Source: an uncultured Parvularculaceae bacterium (GTDB taxonomy: Bacteria; Pseudomonadota; Alphaproteobacteria; Caulobacterales; Parvularculaceae). From it: 32,707 nt of DNA. The first letter of the stretch is position 1, and each line of letters starts with the position of its first letter. The DNA lies in the NCBI GenBank assembly GCA_938015425.1, contig CALLPQ010000136.1:1-32707 (forward strand). The letters run 5' to 3'. A program made the position numbers and the translations under genes. Positions 1 through 8,251 of this stretch are shown here, piece after piece. The notes under the pieces were generated by a model. It was not told the origin of the DNA and ran no database searches. It saw only the letters and a list, made by a program, of their open reading frames with translations.

Positions 1-1274
1 TCGATGGCTATGCTTAGATCAACATTTTTCACGGCTGCGACTTCGCGGGCCATGCGGTCAAGGGCGGCCTCAAAAAGCTGTCGCTCTGAATAGCTTTGCT
101 CTGGCTGTTCAGGGGCGCGATATAGATCACGCACGACTTCGGCCACGGCATTGAGATCGCCAGAGTTAATCTTCGCTTCATATTCCTGGGCGCGTCGTGA
201 CCACATGGTGCGTTTAATGCGGGCGCGGCCTTGCAAAACGATAATCGTTTTTTCTACGAATTCAGGGTCCGATAAAGGCCGCATACCGACGGCTTTGGCT
301 TTTTCGGTAGGTACGCGTAATTTTAATTTTTCATGGTCAAAACGGATGACAAAAACCTCGATGGTGGTGCCAACAATTTCTTGTTTTTCTATTGTTTCAA
401 TGACCCCGACACCGTGAGCGGGATATACGATTTTATCATTAACTTTAAAATCTTTTTTGGCTTCTTTTGCTTCAGGCGAGGGCGTTGTTGGCGCTTCTTC
501 TATGGCCTCATGGATTTGCGGGGGCACGGGAAATGGGTTGGACGCCGCAACTTCGGTCGCTGTCCGGCGTGGGGCTTGGCCGACTTTGCCTGTGGCGATA
601 ATTTTTTCGCGCACGGCTTTTTTTGTTGTGCGCTTGCGCGTGGTCTTTTTGGTTGCTTTCTTTTTCGTCGCGGTTTTCTTCGTTGCAGTTTTCTTCGTTG
701 CAGCTTTTTTAGTTGTGGTCTTTTTTGATGTTTCTTCTGAAAGATCCGGTGTTTGAGGGGCTGTGGTTTCGGCCCCTTTATCTAATACTTCTACTGTCAC
801 TTCTTCTTTGGCTTTCGGTTTACTCTTTGGCGCAGCTTTTTTCTTGGTCGCTACCTTTTTCTGGGTAGGGGCCTTTTTCGCTGTTTTTGCTTTTATTTTT
901 GTTTTGGCTTTTACAGCTTTTTTTGCGGGTGTTTTTTTTGTTGCCGCTTTTTTGGCTGTCTTCTCGGTTGCTTTTTTCTTTGTGGAAGCCGCCTTTTTTG
1001 TTGTTGCTTTTTTTACAACCTTCTTCGTTGGTTTTTTCGTGGTGGTCTTTTTTGCGGGTGCTTTTGTTGCTGCTTTTTTTGTTGTTTTTTTTGTCACGTT
1101 TGTTTTTTTCGTTGTTTTTTTGGGGGGTGTCTTTTTTGGGGTTGTTTTTTTTGTGATTTTTTTACTTGATGTTTGTTTTTTGGGCGCAGTTTTGGACGAA
1201 GTCACTTTTTTAGCGACTTTTTTTGTTGTTTTTTTTGTAGTTCTTTTGGTCGCTTTCTGTGCTTTGGTTGCCAT
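1..1274 (-). CDS. carD: CarD/CdnL-family transcription regulator with long N-terminal histone-like tail (3' end cut by window)
   Basis: CarD proteins bind the RNA polymerase beta subunit and stabilise open promoter complexes. Reading from the ATG at 1274, residues 1 to about 273 are almost entirely Lys, Thr and Ala (TKKAATKK-type units, with some PKK and Arg). From about residue 274 comes a normal CarD core beginning KDFKVNDKIVYPAHGVG, followed by the helical part with YRAPEQ and AALDRMAREVAAV. 424 codons are visible, and the gene runs off the left edge close to where the family normally ends. Alphaproteobacterial CarD proteins are usually about 170 residues, so the basic tail is the oddity. 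The coding strand carries A runs of up to 8. It lies downstream of fdxA on the same strand. The family call is sure; the role of the tail (DNA binding) is inferred. Confidence 0.9.
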   Translation of the reverse strand, partial: MATKAQKATKRTTKKTTKKVAKKVTSSKTAPKKQTSSKKITKKTTPKKTPPKKTTKKTNVTKKTTKKAATKAPAKKTTTKKPTKKVVKKATTKKAASTKKKATEKTAKKAATKKTPAKKAVKAKTKIKAKTAKKAPTQKKVATKKKAAPKSKPKAKEEVTVEVLDKGAETTAPQTPDLSEETSKKTTTKKAATKKTATKKTATKKKATKKTTRKRTTKKAVREKIIATGKVGQAPRRTATEVAASNPFPVPPQIHEAIEEAPTTPSPEAKEAKKDFKVNDKIVYPAHGVGVIETIEKQEIVGTTIEVFVIRFDHEKLKLRVPTEKAKAVGMRPLSDPEFVEKTIIVLQGRARIKRTMWSRRAQEYEAKINSGDLNAVAEVVRDLYRAPEQPEQSYSERQLFEAALDRMAREVAAVKNVDLSIAI

Positions 1275-1283
1275 CTTTAGTAC

Positions 1284-1454
1284 CTAAACTTCTATAATCA
1301 TCAAACCGTTTATCATTGGGGTTGGTTTATCTTGGAATTGTGCCGACATTTTTGTCTTAATTGCCATATCAATCTTACCTTGAAGCTTTTGGGTTGACTG
1401 GTAATTGTTGAAATGACCGCTTAAAAATTTCGTGTTGGCAAATGGTTTGGACAT
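1284..1454 (-). CDS. possible 56-residue small protein just upstream of carD
   Basis: An uninterrupted ATG-to-TAG frame of 56 codons starts MSKPFANTKF and ends MIIEV. Its stop lies only 9 bases before the carD ATG, in the same frame, so an amber codon separates the two. It is basic and has no membrane segment. I see no convincing ribosome binding site, only a weak AGGG about 10 bases upstream. I do not recognise the protein. It could be a real leader peptide or small protein, a carD leader segment that is open by chance, or an old 5' part of carD. Low certainty. Confidence 0.3.
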   Translation of the reverse strand: MSKPFANTKFLSGHFNNYQSTQKLQGKIDMAIKTKMSAQFQDKPTPMINGLMIIEV

Positions 1455-1691
1455 GGGTGTGCCCTGATAAACTACCTCGATTAGTTGATAATGATTCGAT
1501 GGTTTTTAAAAAATTAGTTGAGTTAATTTTTGAATGGTTGTTCGTTATTTATTTAGGACCATACCACAAAATCAGCTAGATTAATATTGTATGGCCCGCG
1601 ACTTTTGCGCACCTTTGCAAAAAAACCACCACAAAATTGATCATTTGCTAGTTTTGCTTGGAGGATAGGTAAAATAACACCTACAGGCAGT

Positions 1692-1711
1692 GTGATCTTT
1701 AATTTGATCAC
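1692..1711 (-). terminator. small dyad downstream of fdxA, possible terminator
   Basis: A perfect 6-bp inverted repeat (GTGATC and GATCAC, 8-base loop) lies about 35 bases beyond the fdxA stop. No run of U follows in the direction of transcription, so it may be only an RNA 3' end structure or chance. Confidence 0.25.
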
Positions 1712-1746
1712 TCCCAATGAAATAACCAAGTGATTTTAGGGTTCGA

Positions 1747-2082
1747 TTATGAGCCTTTACCCGGTTTCTCACTTAATTGTGGTAATTTATCGGTTTCTTT
1801 GGCTTTCTCGTCTGCATCGGGCAGGGCGTCAATTTTAACGGTAATATTGGGCCAGCTTTCAGCAAACTTTGTATTAATTTCCAACCATTTTCCGTTATTA
1901 TCATCCGTATCTGGTATGATCGCTTCCGCAGGGCATTCCGGCTCGCATACGCCGCAATCAATGCATTCATCCGGATGGATCACCAGCATGTTTTCCCCTT
2001 CGTAAAAACAATCAACGGGGCAAACTTCTACGCAATCAGTATATTTACATTGGATACATGCATCCGTAACGACATAAGTCAT
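1747..2082 (-). CDS. fdxA: seven-iron ferredoxin FdxA
   Basis: Small electron carrier of 111 residues with one [3Fe-4S] and one [4Fe-4S] cluster. Cysteines at 9, 12, 17, 21, 25, 40, 43, 46 and 50 fall one residue after those of Azotobacter ferredoxin I. By that comparison C9, C17 and C50 hold the 3Fe cluster and C21, C40, C43 and C46 the 4Fe cluster. The C-terminal half (QPENE-free, Lys/Asp-rich) is the usual extension of this family. A TAGGAG ribosome binding site lies about 10 bases before the ATG. It sits between the TerB-like gene and carD, all on one strand. Confidence 0.95.
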   Translation of the reverse strand: MTYVVTDACIQCKYTDCVEVCPVDCFYEGENMLVIHPDECIDCGVCEPECPAEAIIPDTDDNNGKWLEINTKFAESWPNITVKIDALPDADEKAKETDKLPQLSEKPGKGS

Positions 2083-2220
2083 GGCTTCGAAACTCCTAGG
2101 CGATAATGGTCAACATCTTACATAACGTGATAAATTTTTGGCGCAAGATATTAAACACAGTTTCTCAAACCAGACGAACACAATTTTGCGTGTATTATGG
2201 TGAGGAAGACGTTTGCTGTT

Positions 2221-2670
2221 TTACTTATTCGCGAGAACCCGCTGTCGCGCTTCGGCGCTTTGACGGTCAGAGACATTGATAAGACCGCAAATCCGGCGAA
2301 TCAAAGTATCCTCATAGGGGTCACGCACATCGTCACTTAACACGATATCCCATAAGTCCTGAATAAACTGGATACGCACATCGTCAGGCTGGGTTTTGAC
2401 CGTTTTAGTAAATTTGTGGAGATCCACCGCATCGTCTTGTGCTTTTTGCGCAGATAAAAATAATGATTGTGCTGCCTCGTCTGTAAGAGCAAACTGGGTT
2501 TGCAAAATAGAATGAATTAAAGTGCGCTCCCCTTCATCGAAATCTTCATCGGCTTTTGCCGCTTCAATTAGAAGCGCAGCAAACGCCAGTTGAATCCTAT
2601 TGGTTTCTTCCTCTGGGTTATCTTTTTCGGTGTCAGCGGAAGAAAATAATTTCTTAAGGGTGGAAAGCAT
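2221..2670 (-). CDS. TerB-like (tellurite resistance TerB family) protein
   Basis: All-helical protein of about 149 residues. The segment with LAFAALLIEAAKADEDFDEGE, followed by LIHSILQTQF and a second acidic turn (DDVRDPYEDTLIRRI), is the paired acidic-helix pattern of the TerB/COG4103 family. I chose the ATG at 2670; a TTG at 2676 would add two residues. There is no signal peptide or membrane segment, so it is probably cytoplasmic. Function in this family is largely unknown, and a link to tellurite should not be assumed. Its position between the S4 gene and fdxA interrupts the usual neighbour order. Confidence 0.75.
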   Translation of the reverse strand: MLSTLKKLFSSADTEKDNPEEETNRIQLAFAALLIEAAKADEDFDEGERTLIHSILQTQFALTDEAAQSLFLSAQKAQDDAVDLHKFTKTVKTQPDDVRIQFIQDLWDIVLSDDVRDPYEDTLIRRICGLINVSDRQSAEARQRVLANK

Positions 2671-2791
2671 GGGCAAAATCTTTTTGTTCGAATTTTATGT
2701 TTAATGAATAATATTAGGTCAAACCATTGCCTACATTATTGAGCGATGTAAAGCCCCGCTTTAAACAAAGCTATACCATGTCGGGAGTGGG

Positions 2792-3259
2792 TTAATCATT
2801 TTGGGTCTCTCTTAAAGCGTTTAGAGCGCGGCGCTCTTTTTTGCTGGGGCGCCCGCTGCCACTTTGTCTGACAGCAAAGGATGGCTTTGGGTTTTTATTT
2901 TTCTCCGGCGGCGGCGGGGACAAATCCTCATATAAGGTTTGTGCCTCGGGGGCGGGGCCCCGCCGCGTGCCACCATCAATAACTTGGATGACTTTCAGAT
3001 GATCGTGCAATATAAACGATAAAACATCCCCCGGTTTTATCAAGGTACCCGGTTTATCGATCCTTACAGAATGATCTTCGGTTTGATGTTGGTTTGTTCT
3101 TGAAACCCGTATGGCACCGCTGCCGACAAATTTTGTGGATAGAGAGCGTGTTTTAAAAAACCGCGCATACCAAAGCCACTTGTCAATGCGTTGTGGGGGC
3201 CCAGATGCAAGCTCGGGAGCAGCAGAGTCTGTACTGAATGGTTCCGGTTTGTCAGGCAT
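2792..3259 (-). CDS. RNA-binding S4-domain protein, Hsp15-like
   Basis: The 155-residue protein has an S4 RNA-binding fold from about residue 23: RIDKWLWYARFFKTR, then the basic turn GAIRVSRTN and a strand ending in KPGDVLSF. This is the signature of Hsp15/HslR-like proteins, which bind structured RNA and in E. coli rescue stalled 50S-peptidyl-tRNA complexes. The C-terminal 50 residues are Pro/Lys/Arg-rich and probably disordered. Its ATG lies 14 bases after the helicase stop, so the two are probably co-transcribed and perhaps translationally coupled. This neighbour pair is common in Alphaproteobacteria. Confidence 0.88.
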   Translation of the reverse strand: MPDKPEPFSTDSAAPELASGPPQRIDKWLWYARFFKTRSLSTKFVGSGAIRVSRTNQHQTEDHSVRIDKPGTLIKPGDVLSFILHDHLKVIQVIDGGTRRGPAPEAQTLYEDLSPPPPEKNKNPKPSFAVRQSGSGRPSKKERRALNALRETQND

Positions 3260-3273
3260 AAAGTTGGCTTGGC

Positions 3274-6200
3274 CTATGAATTATTTTTATTGTCCTTCAG
3301 GGCGGCCAAAACAGCAAACGGAGAGTCCGGATCGGCAACTTTTAAATGGCGCGGTTTATTCATATGCGGATTTTTTGGTTTGCGATCTTTGGGGTTTGTA
3401 TTTTTCCCGTAGGGATTGCGGTTTTTATCGTCGCTTGATTTGGTTCCTTTTTTGCCCCCATTTTTGCCCCCATTATTGAACGGCTTGCGTTTTTGGCCGT
3501 CTTTGCTGCCTTCTTTTTTCGATAGGTTATATTTGCGCGGAGGGCGCTTGGCTTGGAAACGCCATAGGGTGATTTCTATTTCTGCTTGCTCTTCTGCAGA
3601 TGGATTTTCTGTTGAAATTCCTGGAAGTGTCTTTGAAACACTTTCTGCAATTTTCTCTGAAGTGATTTGTGGGGTTTCTGTTTTATCTTTAGAGGCACCG
3701 GATTGGTTTTGTTCTTCTGCGGTTTCATTCACCGGCTGCGTTTCGGCTTTCGGGGGGGCTATCGCATCACTTACAGGCGGCGTTAGGGAAGAGGTTTTTT
3801 CTATTTCTTCTTCTGGCGGGGTTTTTTGGGATATTGCATTATCAGATTTTGATGATGCAATTTTTGTTTCGCCAGATGTTTGGCTTGGTGTTTCACTTGG
3901 TGTTGCACTGGGTTCTTCAGGCGTGCTTTCACTTGCCTCTTGGGCGGTTTGTCCGGCTTTACGTTTTACGATGTTTTTACGGAACCCAAGAGAGCTTAAA
4001 ATGGCGTCAAAATCTTCGCCGGAACACCCGACCAAAGACATCATTTGGGTGGTGGCGGCAAACCCTTCGCGTCGATCTGAATTGTCCCGTGCAGTTCTTA
4101 TTTCACCCGCAAGGCGTTCTAACATATCAATGCGCACCGCCCGATTGCCAGAAGGGCGATAGCCTGAGGCATAATAATAAGCATGGGGAACATTATTTTC
4201 TATTGGTGTGGATACCAATCCCGCTTTTGGCGGCGTCATTTTGTTGGTATCGCGATCATTCCATAATGCCCATAACAAGGTGAGGAAACTGGCCGGAGCA
4301 GGTTTTAACAAGACTGGCATGAACAAAGTGAATTCCCCAAACCTTACCCCTAGTTTGCGTAACTTTCCACGCTCTTTTTGTTCCAGCTTTTTAAGGTCAT
4401 CCCCGAATTGATTGCGCGATGTCGCACCAAAATTTTCTACCAATCGATAGGCGATGCTTCTGGTTAAGCCATCAAATGCGTCTTCTCCTGTGGCGTCACA
4501 GGCTTGTTGCAAAGCAATCAATGGACCAAGCAACCCTTCCACACGGGCAGCCAGATAATCCGTAAGCCGATCTTCAACCCGCCCGCGTAACACGGGGGGT
4601 AGCATGTCCAGATTGCGGATCACCATTGAGGGGCGTAACGGGGTTGGGCCTTTTTCAAGTTTTGCTACAATAGAAGAGCGCCACATGATGGACCCGTCCG
4701 CTTGCAATGATAAGTCATTGGCATCAGCATTGGCCAAGGCGCTGGCTCTCGCGGCTAAAACGGGGCGCAATGCTTTTTCTGCAGCGGCACGTACCGGTTT
4801 TGCTTCAATCGCATTGGCGCGCGGGTCGATGATAAATTCAAATCCCAATAGGCGTCCTACAAATTGGCCTTCCACTATGACTTCTCCGTCTTCGTTGACC
4901 CCGGCAATAAGCGGGGCATTGTCTTTTAATCTTTTTAATAGCACTGCGGTGCGTCGGTCCACAAATCTTGCGGTCAATCGCTCATGCAAAGCATCTGATA
5001 ACTTGTCTTCTATCGTGCGGGTGCGCTCCTGCCAATAGCCAGCATTATCTATCCATGATGAACGGTTAGAAAGATAGGTCCAACTTCTTATATGGGCAAT
5101 TCGTGCAGAGAGTGTGTCTATATCGCCATCAATCCGGTCAAGGGGTTCGATGTTCGGGGCCAGAAAACCCTCCCGGATTTTTTCTTGATGCATGATCTCT
5201 AAAAAAATATCGCCCAAAAGTTTTGCATGTTGATCAAGGGTGGCTTTGCGGAAATCAGGAATTTGGCAGATCTCCCACAACAAGCCAAGGGCCGCACCCC
5301 CTTTGGCAAGATTGGCAATGGCATGGTCTTTTATCAAATAGGCAAGGGCGCGTTCATCATCATCAGGGCGCGCGCGAATAAGGTCCTCGCGAAGGGGCGG
5401 CTTTTCAAGGGAGTTCAAGAGCGCGGGTAAGGAGGCAAAATCCAATGCTTCTGCCCGCCAGAATAATCCGGTTACGGGTTCAAAGCGATGTTCTTCAATG
5501 GCTTCAATGGTTTCATCATCAAAATCCGGGCAATCGGCGGTGATGCCAAATGTACCATCCCGCATATAGCGCCCTGCACGTCCGGCGATTTGTGCGCTTT
5601 CCGCATTGGTCAGATTACGCATATTGCGGCCATCGAATTTGCGCCGTCCGGCAAAAGCCACATGGTCAATATCCATATTTAGCCCCATGCCGATTGCGTC
5701 AGTGGCAATCAAATAATCAACTTCACCCTCTTGATAAAGGGCGGCTTGTGCGTTGCGGGTGCGCGGGGAGAGAGCACCCAATATAACCGCGGCGCCGCCC
5801 CGTTGGCGCCGCACCAGTTCGGCAATGGCATAAACATTGTCAGCAGAAAAGGTGACAATGGCGGAACGGCGGGGCAGGCGGGTAATCTTTTTTGAACCGG
5901 CATAGCTTAATGTTGAAAACCGCTCACGCCCCAAAAAATTGATATTGGGAAACATATGGCGCAATATGCCCGCCATCGTGTCGGACCCCAAAAACAAGGT
6001 TTCCGCTTTGCCCCGCGCATATAACAGCCGGGAGGTGAAAACCCGCCCCCGTTCGGGGTTGGCCGCCAATTGTACTTCGTCTATGGCCATAAAATCCACC
6101 GGTTCAGAAAGAGGCATCGCCTCCACTGTGCAAATCCAGTATTTTGGTTTGCGGGGGATGATTTTTTCTTCCCCCGTAACCAGTGCAATTTCACTAGCGG

Positions 6201-6405
6201 GGCGGCGGGTCAATAAACGGTCATAAACCTCACGCGCCAATAAACGCAGCGGAAAGCCGATCATACCGGATTTATAGGCCAGCATGCGCTCGATAGCGTA
6301 ATGGGTTTTGCCCGTATTTGTTGGCCCGATCACAGCCGTTACGGGTCGCTCATCGCGATAGAGAGATGCGGATTGACTAGGCGCTAAGGGAAAATGATCG
6401 GTCAC
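3274..6405 (-). CDS. mgpS: SUV3/MgpS-type superfamily 2 RNA helicase with long disordered tail
   Basis: ATP-dependent RNA helicase of 1043 residues related to mitochondrial SUV3. Walker A is GPTNTGKT at residues 27-34. Motif II is DEVQ at 109-112, the SUV3 variant. SAT is replaced by GSDT near 140-143, and motif VI is QIAGRAGR at 272-279. A helical C-terminal region follows to about residue 810. The last 230 residues are low complexity: first Glu/Ser/Thr/Pro-rich, then Lys/Asn/Gly-rich with many KNP-type units, likely a disordered RNA-contacting tail. The frame opens at a GTG (6405); no nearer in-frame ATG fits the conserved N-terminus. It is divergent from rpmB and upstream of the S4 gene. 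Confidence 0.92.
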   Translation of the reverse strand: MTDHFPLAPSQSASLYRDERPVTAVIGPTNTGKTHYAIERMLAYKSGMIGFPLRLLAREVYDRLLTRRPASEIALVTGEEKIIPRKPKYWICTVEAMPLSEPVDFMAIDEVQLAANPERGRVFTSRLLYARGKAETLFLGSDTMAGILRHMFPNINFLGRERFSTLSYAGSKKITRLPRRSAIVTFSADNVYAIAELVRRQRGGAAVILGALSPRTRNAQAALYQEGEVDYLIATDAIGMGLNMDIDHVAFAGRRKFDGRNMRNLTNAESAQIAGRAGRYMRDGTFGITADCPDFDDETIEAIEEHRFEPVTGLFWRAEALDFASLPALLNSLEKPPLREDLIRARPDDDERALAYLIKDHAIANLAKGGAALGLLWEICQIPDFRKATLDQHAKLLGDIFLEIMHQEKIREGFLAPNIEPLDRIDGDIDTLSARIAHIRSWTYLSNRSSWIDNAGYWQERTRTIEDKLSDALHERLTARFVDRRTAVLLKRLKDNAPLIAGVNEDGEVIVEGQFVGRLLGFEFIIDPRANAIEAKPVRAAAEKALRPVLAARASALANADANDLSLQADGSIMWRSSIVAKLEKGPTPLRPSMVIRNLDMLPPVLRGRVEDRLTDYLAARVEGLLGPLIALQQACDATGEDAFDGLTRSIAYRLVENFGATSRNQFGDDLKKLEQKERGKLRKLGVRFGEFTLFMPVLLKPAPASFLTLLWALWNDRDTNKMTPPKAGLVSTPIENNVPHAYYYASGYRPSGNRAVRIDMLERLAGEIRTARDNSDRREGFAATTQMMSLVGCSGEDFDAILSSLGFRKNIVKRKAGQTAQEASESTPEEPSATPSETPSQTSGETKIASSKSDNAISQKTPPEEEIEKTSSLTPPVSDAIAPPKAETQPVNETAEEQNQSGASKDKTETPQITSEKIAESVSKTLPGISTENPSAEEQAEIEITLWRFQAKRPPRKYNLSKKEGSKDGQKRKPFNNGGKNGGKKGTKSSDDKNRNPYGKNTNPKDRKPKNPHMNKPRHLKVADPDSPFAVLAALKDNKNNS

Positions 6406-6822
6406 AGGAAAATGCCATCGGTTATGATCTACCCTACATAAGCAATAGAGGGGTATTTCGCAATGAGCTAAAACTTGTAGAAAGCTTTGGGTAGCATATC
6501 GAGGTTTAAAGGTGGTGATGTAATCAAATTATACTTATTCGGGATACGGATATAGTCTTGGAAATTTTGCAAGATTTTGTTTATAAATGCCCAGCCTTTG
6601 GGTACTATCAAGCCGCAAGGAAATACCAAGCCTGTAAAATTAAGACTTTAATATGGTGGCTTTGGGAAATATGGTGGCTTTGGGAAAATCAGCTTGACGA
6701 AAAGCTGGTGCTTGGCTATACGCAGCCATTAGGTTTGCTTGATATTATCAAGTGATGGAGTTGCCGCTTGTTAAGTGGTAATAAGCTATATAAATCAATG
6801 TTTTAATGGTTAAGGTGATAAA
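6406..6822. other. divergent intergenic region between helicase and rpmB
   Basis: 417 bases with no gene I can support. It should hold the promoters of both the helicase and rpmB. Visible structure: an 18-bp exact tandem duplication (6651-6686) and a perfect 6-bp hairpin (CAGCTT/AAGCTG, 6690-6707) about 115 bases before the rpmB ATG. The 65-codon plus-strand frame across it has no ribosome binding site and includes the tandem repeat, so I do not call it. Confidence 0.5.
6651..6686 (+). repeat. 18-bp perfect tandem duplication
   Basis: The unit ATATGGTGGCTTTGGGAA occurs twice back to back with no mismatch, in the presumed 5' region of rpmB. It is probably a recent slippage duplication. Confidence 0.9.
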
Positions 6823-7104
6823 ATGGCACGTCGGTGTGAATTAACAGGGGTTGGCCCAGCAACAGGCAATAATGTATCTCACGCCAAAAATAGAACGCGT
6901 CGCCGTTTCCTCCCCAATCTATGTAATGTGACCCTTCATAGCGATAAGCTGGAACGCTCGTTTAAAATGCGGATTAGTGCATCGGCATTGCGCACAATCG
7001 ACCATGTGGGTGGATTTGATGTTTTTCTGGCTAAAGCGAATGATGACCAATTGTCTGCAAACGCCCAGAAAATCAAACGTGACCTTGTTAAAGCATCCGC
7101 TTAA
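6823..7104 (+). CDS. rpmB: 50S ribosomal protein L28
   Basis: Ribosomal protein of 93 residues. It begins MARRCELTGVGP, then has GNNVSHAKNRTRRRFLPNL and a C-terminal Lys-rich helix. That is the long alphaproteobacterial L28 form (about 95-100 residues, against 78 in E. coli). The ribosome binding site TAAGG lies 8-10 bases upstream of the ATG. A strong terminator follows, so it is probably transcribed alone, as is usual for rpmB in this class, where rpmG lies elsewhere. Confidence 0.97.
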   Translation: MARRCELTGVGPATGNNVSHAKNRTRRRFLPNLCNVTLHSDKLERSFKMRISASALRTIDHVGGFDVFLAKANDDQLSANAQKIKRDLVKASA

Positions 7105-7171
7105 TCAAGGCCGGATTTGGTAGATATCAGGCCTGTTTACCGAACGGTAAAAATGGTTAATGAAGACGAAT

Positions 7172-7200
7172 AACCCCGTGATGAAATCATGGGGTTTTTT
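7172..7200 (+). terminator. rho-independent terminator of rpmB
   Basis: An 11-bp stem (AACCCCGTGAT paired with ATCATGGGGTT, one G-U pair, 3-base loop) runs directly into a run of T. It lies about 70 bases after the rpmB stop. Confidence 0.92.
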
Positions 7201-7272
7201 CATGCCCTGATTGGTGTTGAAATGATATTCTTTGGCGTATTTATTGCTTAGATTTGCCATAATATGGGTAGC

Positions 7273-7330
7273 GATATTGATAATGATAATGGGGCGAGCC
7301 GAGAGAAAATTTTCCTATAATGATGATAAT
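7273..7330 (+). promoter_or_regulatory. tandem GATAAT hexamers, Fur-box-like operator candidate
   Basis: GATATT, GATAAT and GATAAT lie head to tail at 7273-7290. A further TATAAT-GAT-GATAAT group lies at 7316-7330. Three adjacent hexamers of this form match the hexamer description of Fur-family boxes. They lie 130-190 bases upstream of the VUT-like gene. No mirrored hexamer completes the palindrome, so binding is only a suggestion. Confidence 0.3.
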
Positions 7331-7460
7331 GGGTGATAGCTAGAATTTTAATTTTTAGTGATCCCCATACGCATTATTTTTAATCCTATTATTGCCTTTC
7401 AAGTTACCTTATTCATTACTATCTATTCACATATGGAAAGAATTAGAGCATAATTTACCG

Positions 7461-8168
7461 ATGACTATGGACCCTGTACATGAAAGAGTTGTGCGACACC
7501 AGGTGACGCCAGCAGAACGGTTGTCGCAACAATTGCGCAATGTAGTGTCCGTTGCGGGGCGCTTGGTCGGGTTTGTTGTTTTGGTGACGCCGCTTTTATT
7601 AACTGCGATTTTAACATTGGATATTCAAGTGCGGGCATTTGATCTGGTGTTTACGTCACTTTTCGGGATTCGCCCAAGTGAATGGTTGAGTTGGGGGCGG
7701 GTCATTTTGGGGCTTGTTCCTTTATTAGCCATTTTATATGCGCGCCGTTTTGGCGGGCGAGAGGCATCTCGCGGTATTATTCTATCATGGTTTATGGTTG
7801 CTATGTTTGTATTGTTTGAACTGTCTGTATTATCCAGCGTGATTGAGGCGGGGGATTTTCCTGGGTCGAAATTTATTATTGCGGTGGTCGCGGGTGCGAT
7901 GTCCGGGCAATTAGTGGCGGTGGCTTTTTACGATATTGTTCGCGGCGGCGGGCAATGGTGGCGTGCCCCGCTTTACTCCGCTCTGCTTGGGTATTTTGTG
8001 AGTGCGCTGTTGTATTTTCCAATCGCCTATTTCGGGAGCGGCGTTGCGTGGATGCATTGGCTGGTGGCTGATTTATTCATCATGGTTTTGATGGGCTTAA
8101 TTTTTCTGCCCTTTTATGCTTTTTTCCGTAAAAGCTTGCGCCCACAAGGGGGCTATGGCGGGCGATGA
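7461..8168 (+). CDS. polytopic membrane protein, divergent VUT/YhhQ (DUF165)-like
   Basis: About 235 residues with some six membrane segments. The second half (AGAMSGQLVAVAFYDIVRGG, then QWWRAPLYSALLGYFVSALLYFPIAY, then a WMHWLVADLFIMVLMGLIFLPF-type end) follows the layout of the VUT/YhhQ family, whose known members import queuosine precursors. The middle SEWLSWG and ARRFGGREA also fit. However, the polar Thr/Asp/Asn/Glu loop usually found just before the R-FG part is replaced by LLAILYA, so transport of the same substrate is doubtful. I chose the ATG at 7461; an upstream TTG (7392) would add 23 residues that look uncharacteristic. No strong ribosome binding site. Family call moderate, substrate unknown. 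Confidence 0.6.
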   Translation: MTMDPVHERVVRHQVTPAERLSQQLRNVVSVAGRLVGFVVLVTPLLLTAILTLDIQVRAFDLVFTSLFGIRPSEWLSWGRVILGLVPLLAILYARRFGGREASRGIILSWFMVAMFVLFELSVLSSVIEAGDFPGSKFIIAVVAGAMSGQLVAVAFYDIVRGGGQWWRAPLYSALLGYFVSALLYFPIAYFGSGVAWMHWLVADLFIMVLMGLIFLPFYAFFRKSLRPQGGYGGR

Positions 8169-8251
8169 TGTTTGCAAGCGATTAAATTAGAGTTTTGACC
8201 AAAACTAACCGGAACTATCTTCAGTCAGCAAACTTTTGCTTAAGCGGCAAT

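Noticed and set aside
763-1287. Plus-strand 174-codon Phe/Val-rich open frame
   Set aside because: It is the antisense of the Lys/Thr/Ala codons of carD; such repeats are free of stops on the opposite strand by composition.
3416-4162. Plus-strand 248-codon frame opposite the helicase tail
   Set aside because: It is a shadow of the Ser/Glu/Pro-rich tail codons, with no ribosome binding site or recognisable domain.
6558-6755. 65-codon plus-strand frame before rpmB
   Set aside because: Its core is the 18-bp tandem duplication read as Trp-rich repeats; no ribosome binding site and no family resemblance.
8191-8206. AGTTTTG/CAAAACT dyad between the VUT-like and methyltransferase genes
   Set aside because: The loop is only two bases and the stem AT-rich, with no following U-run; too weak to call a terminator.
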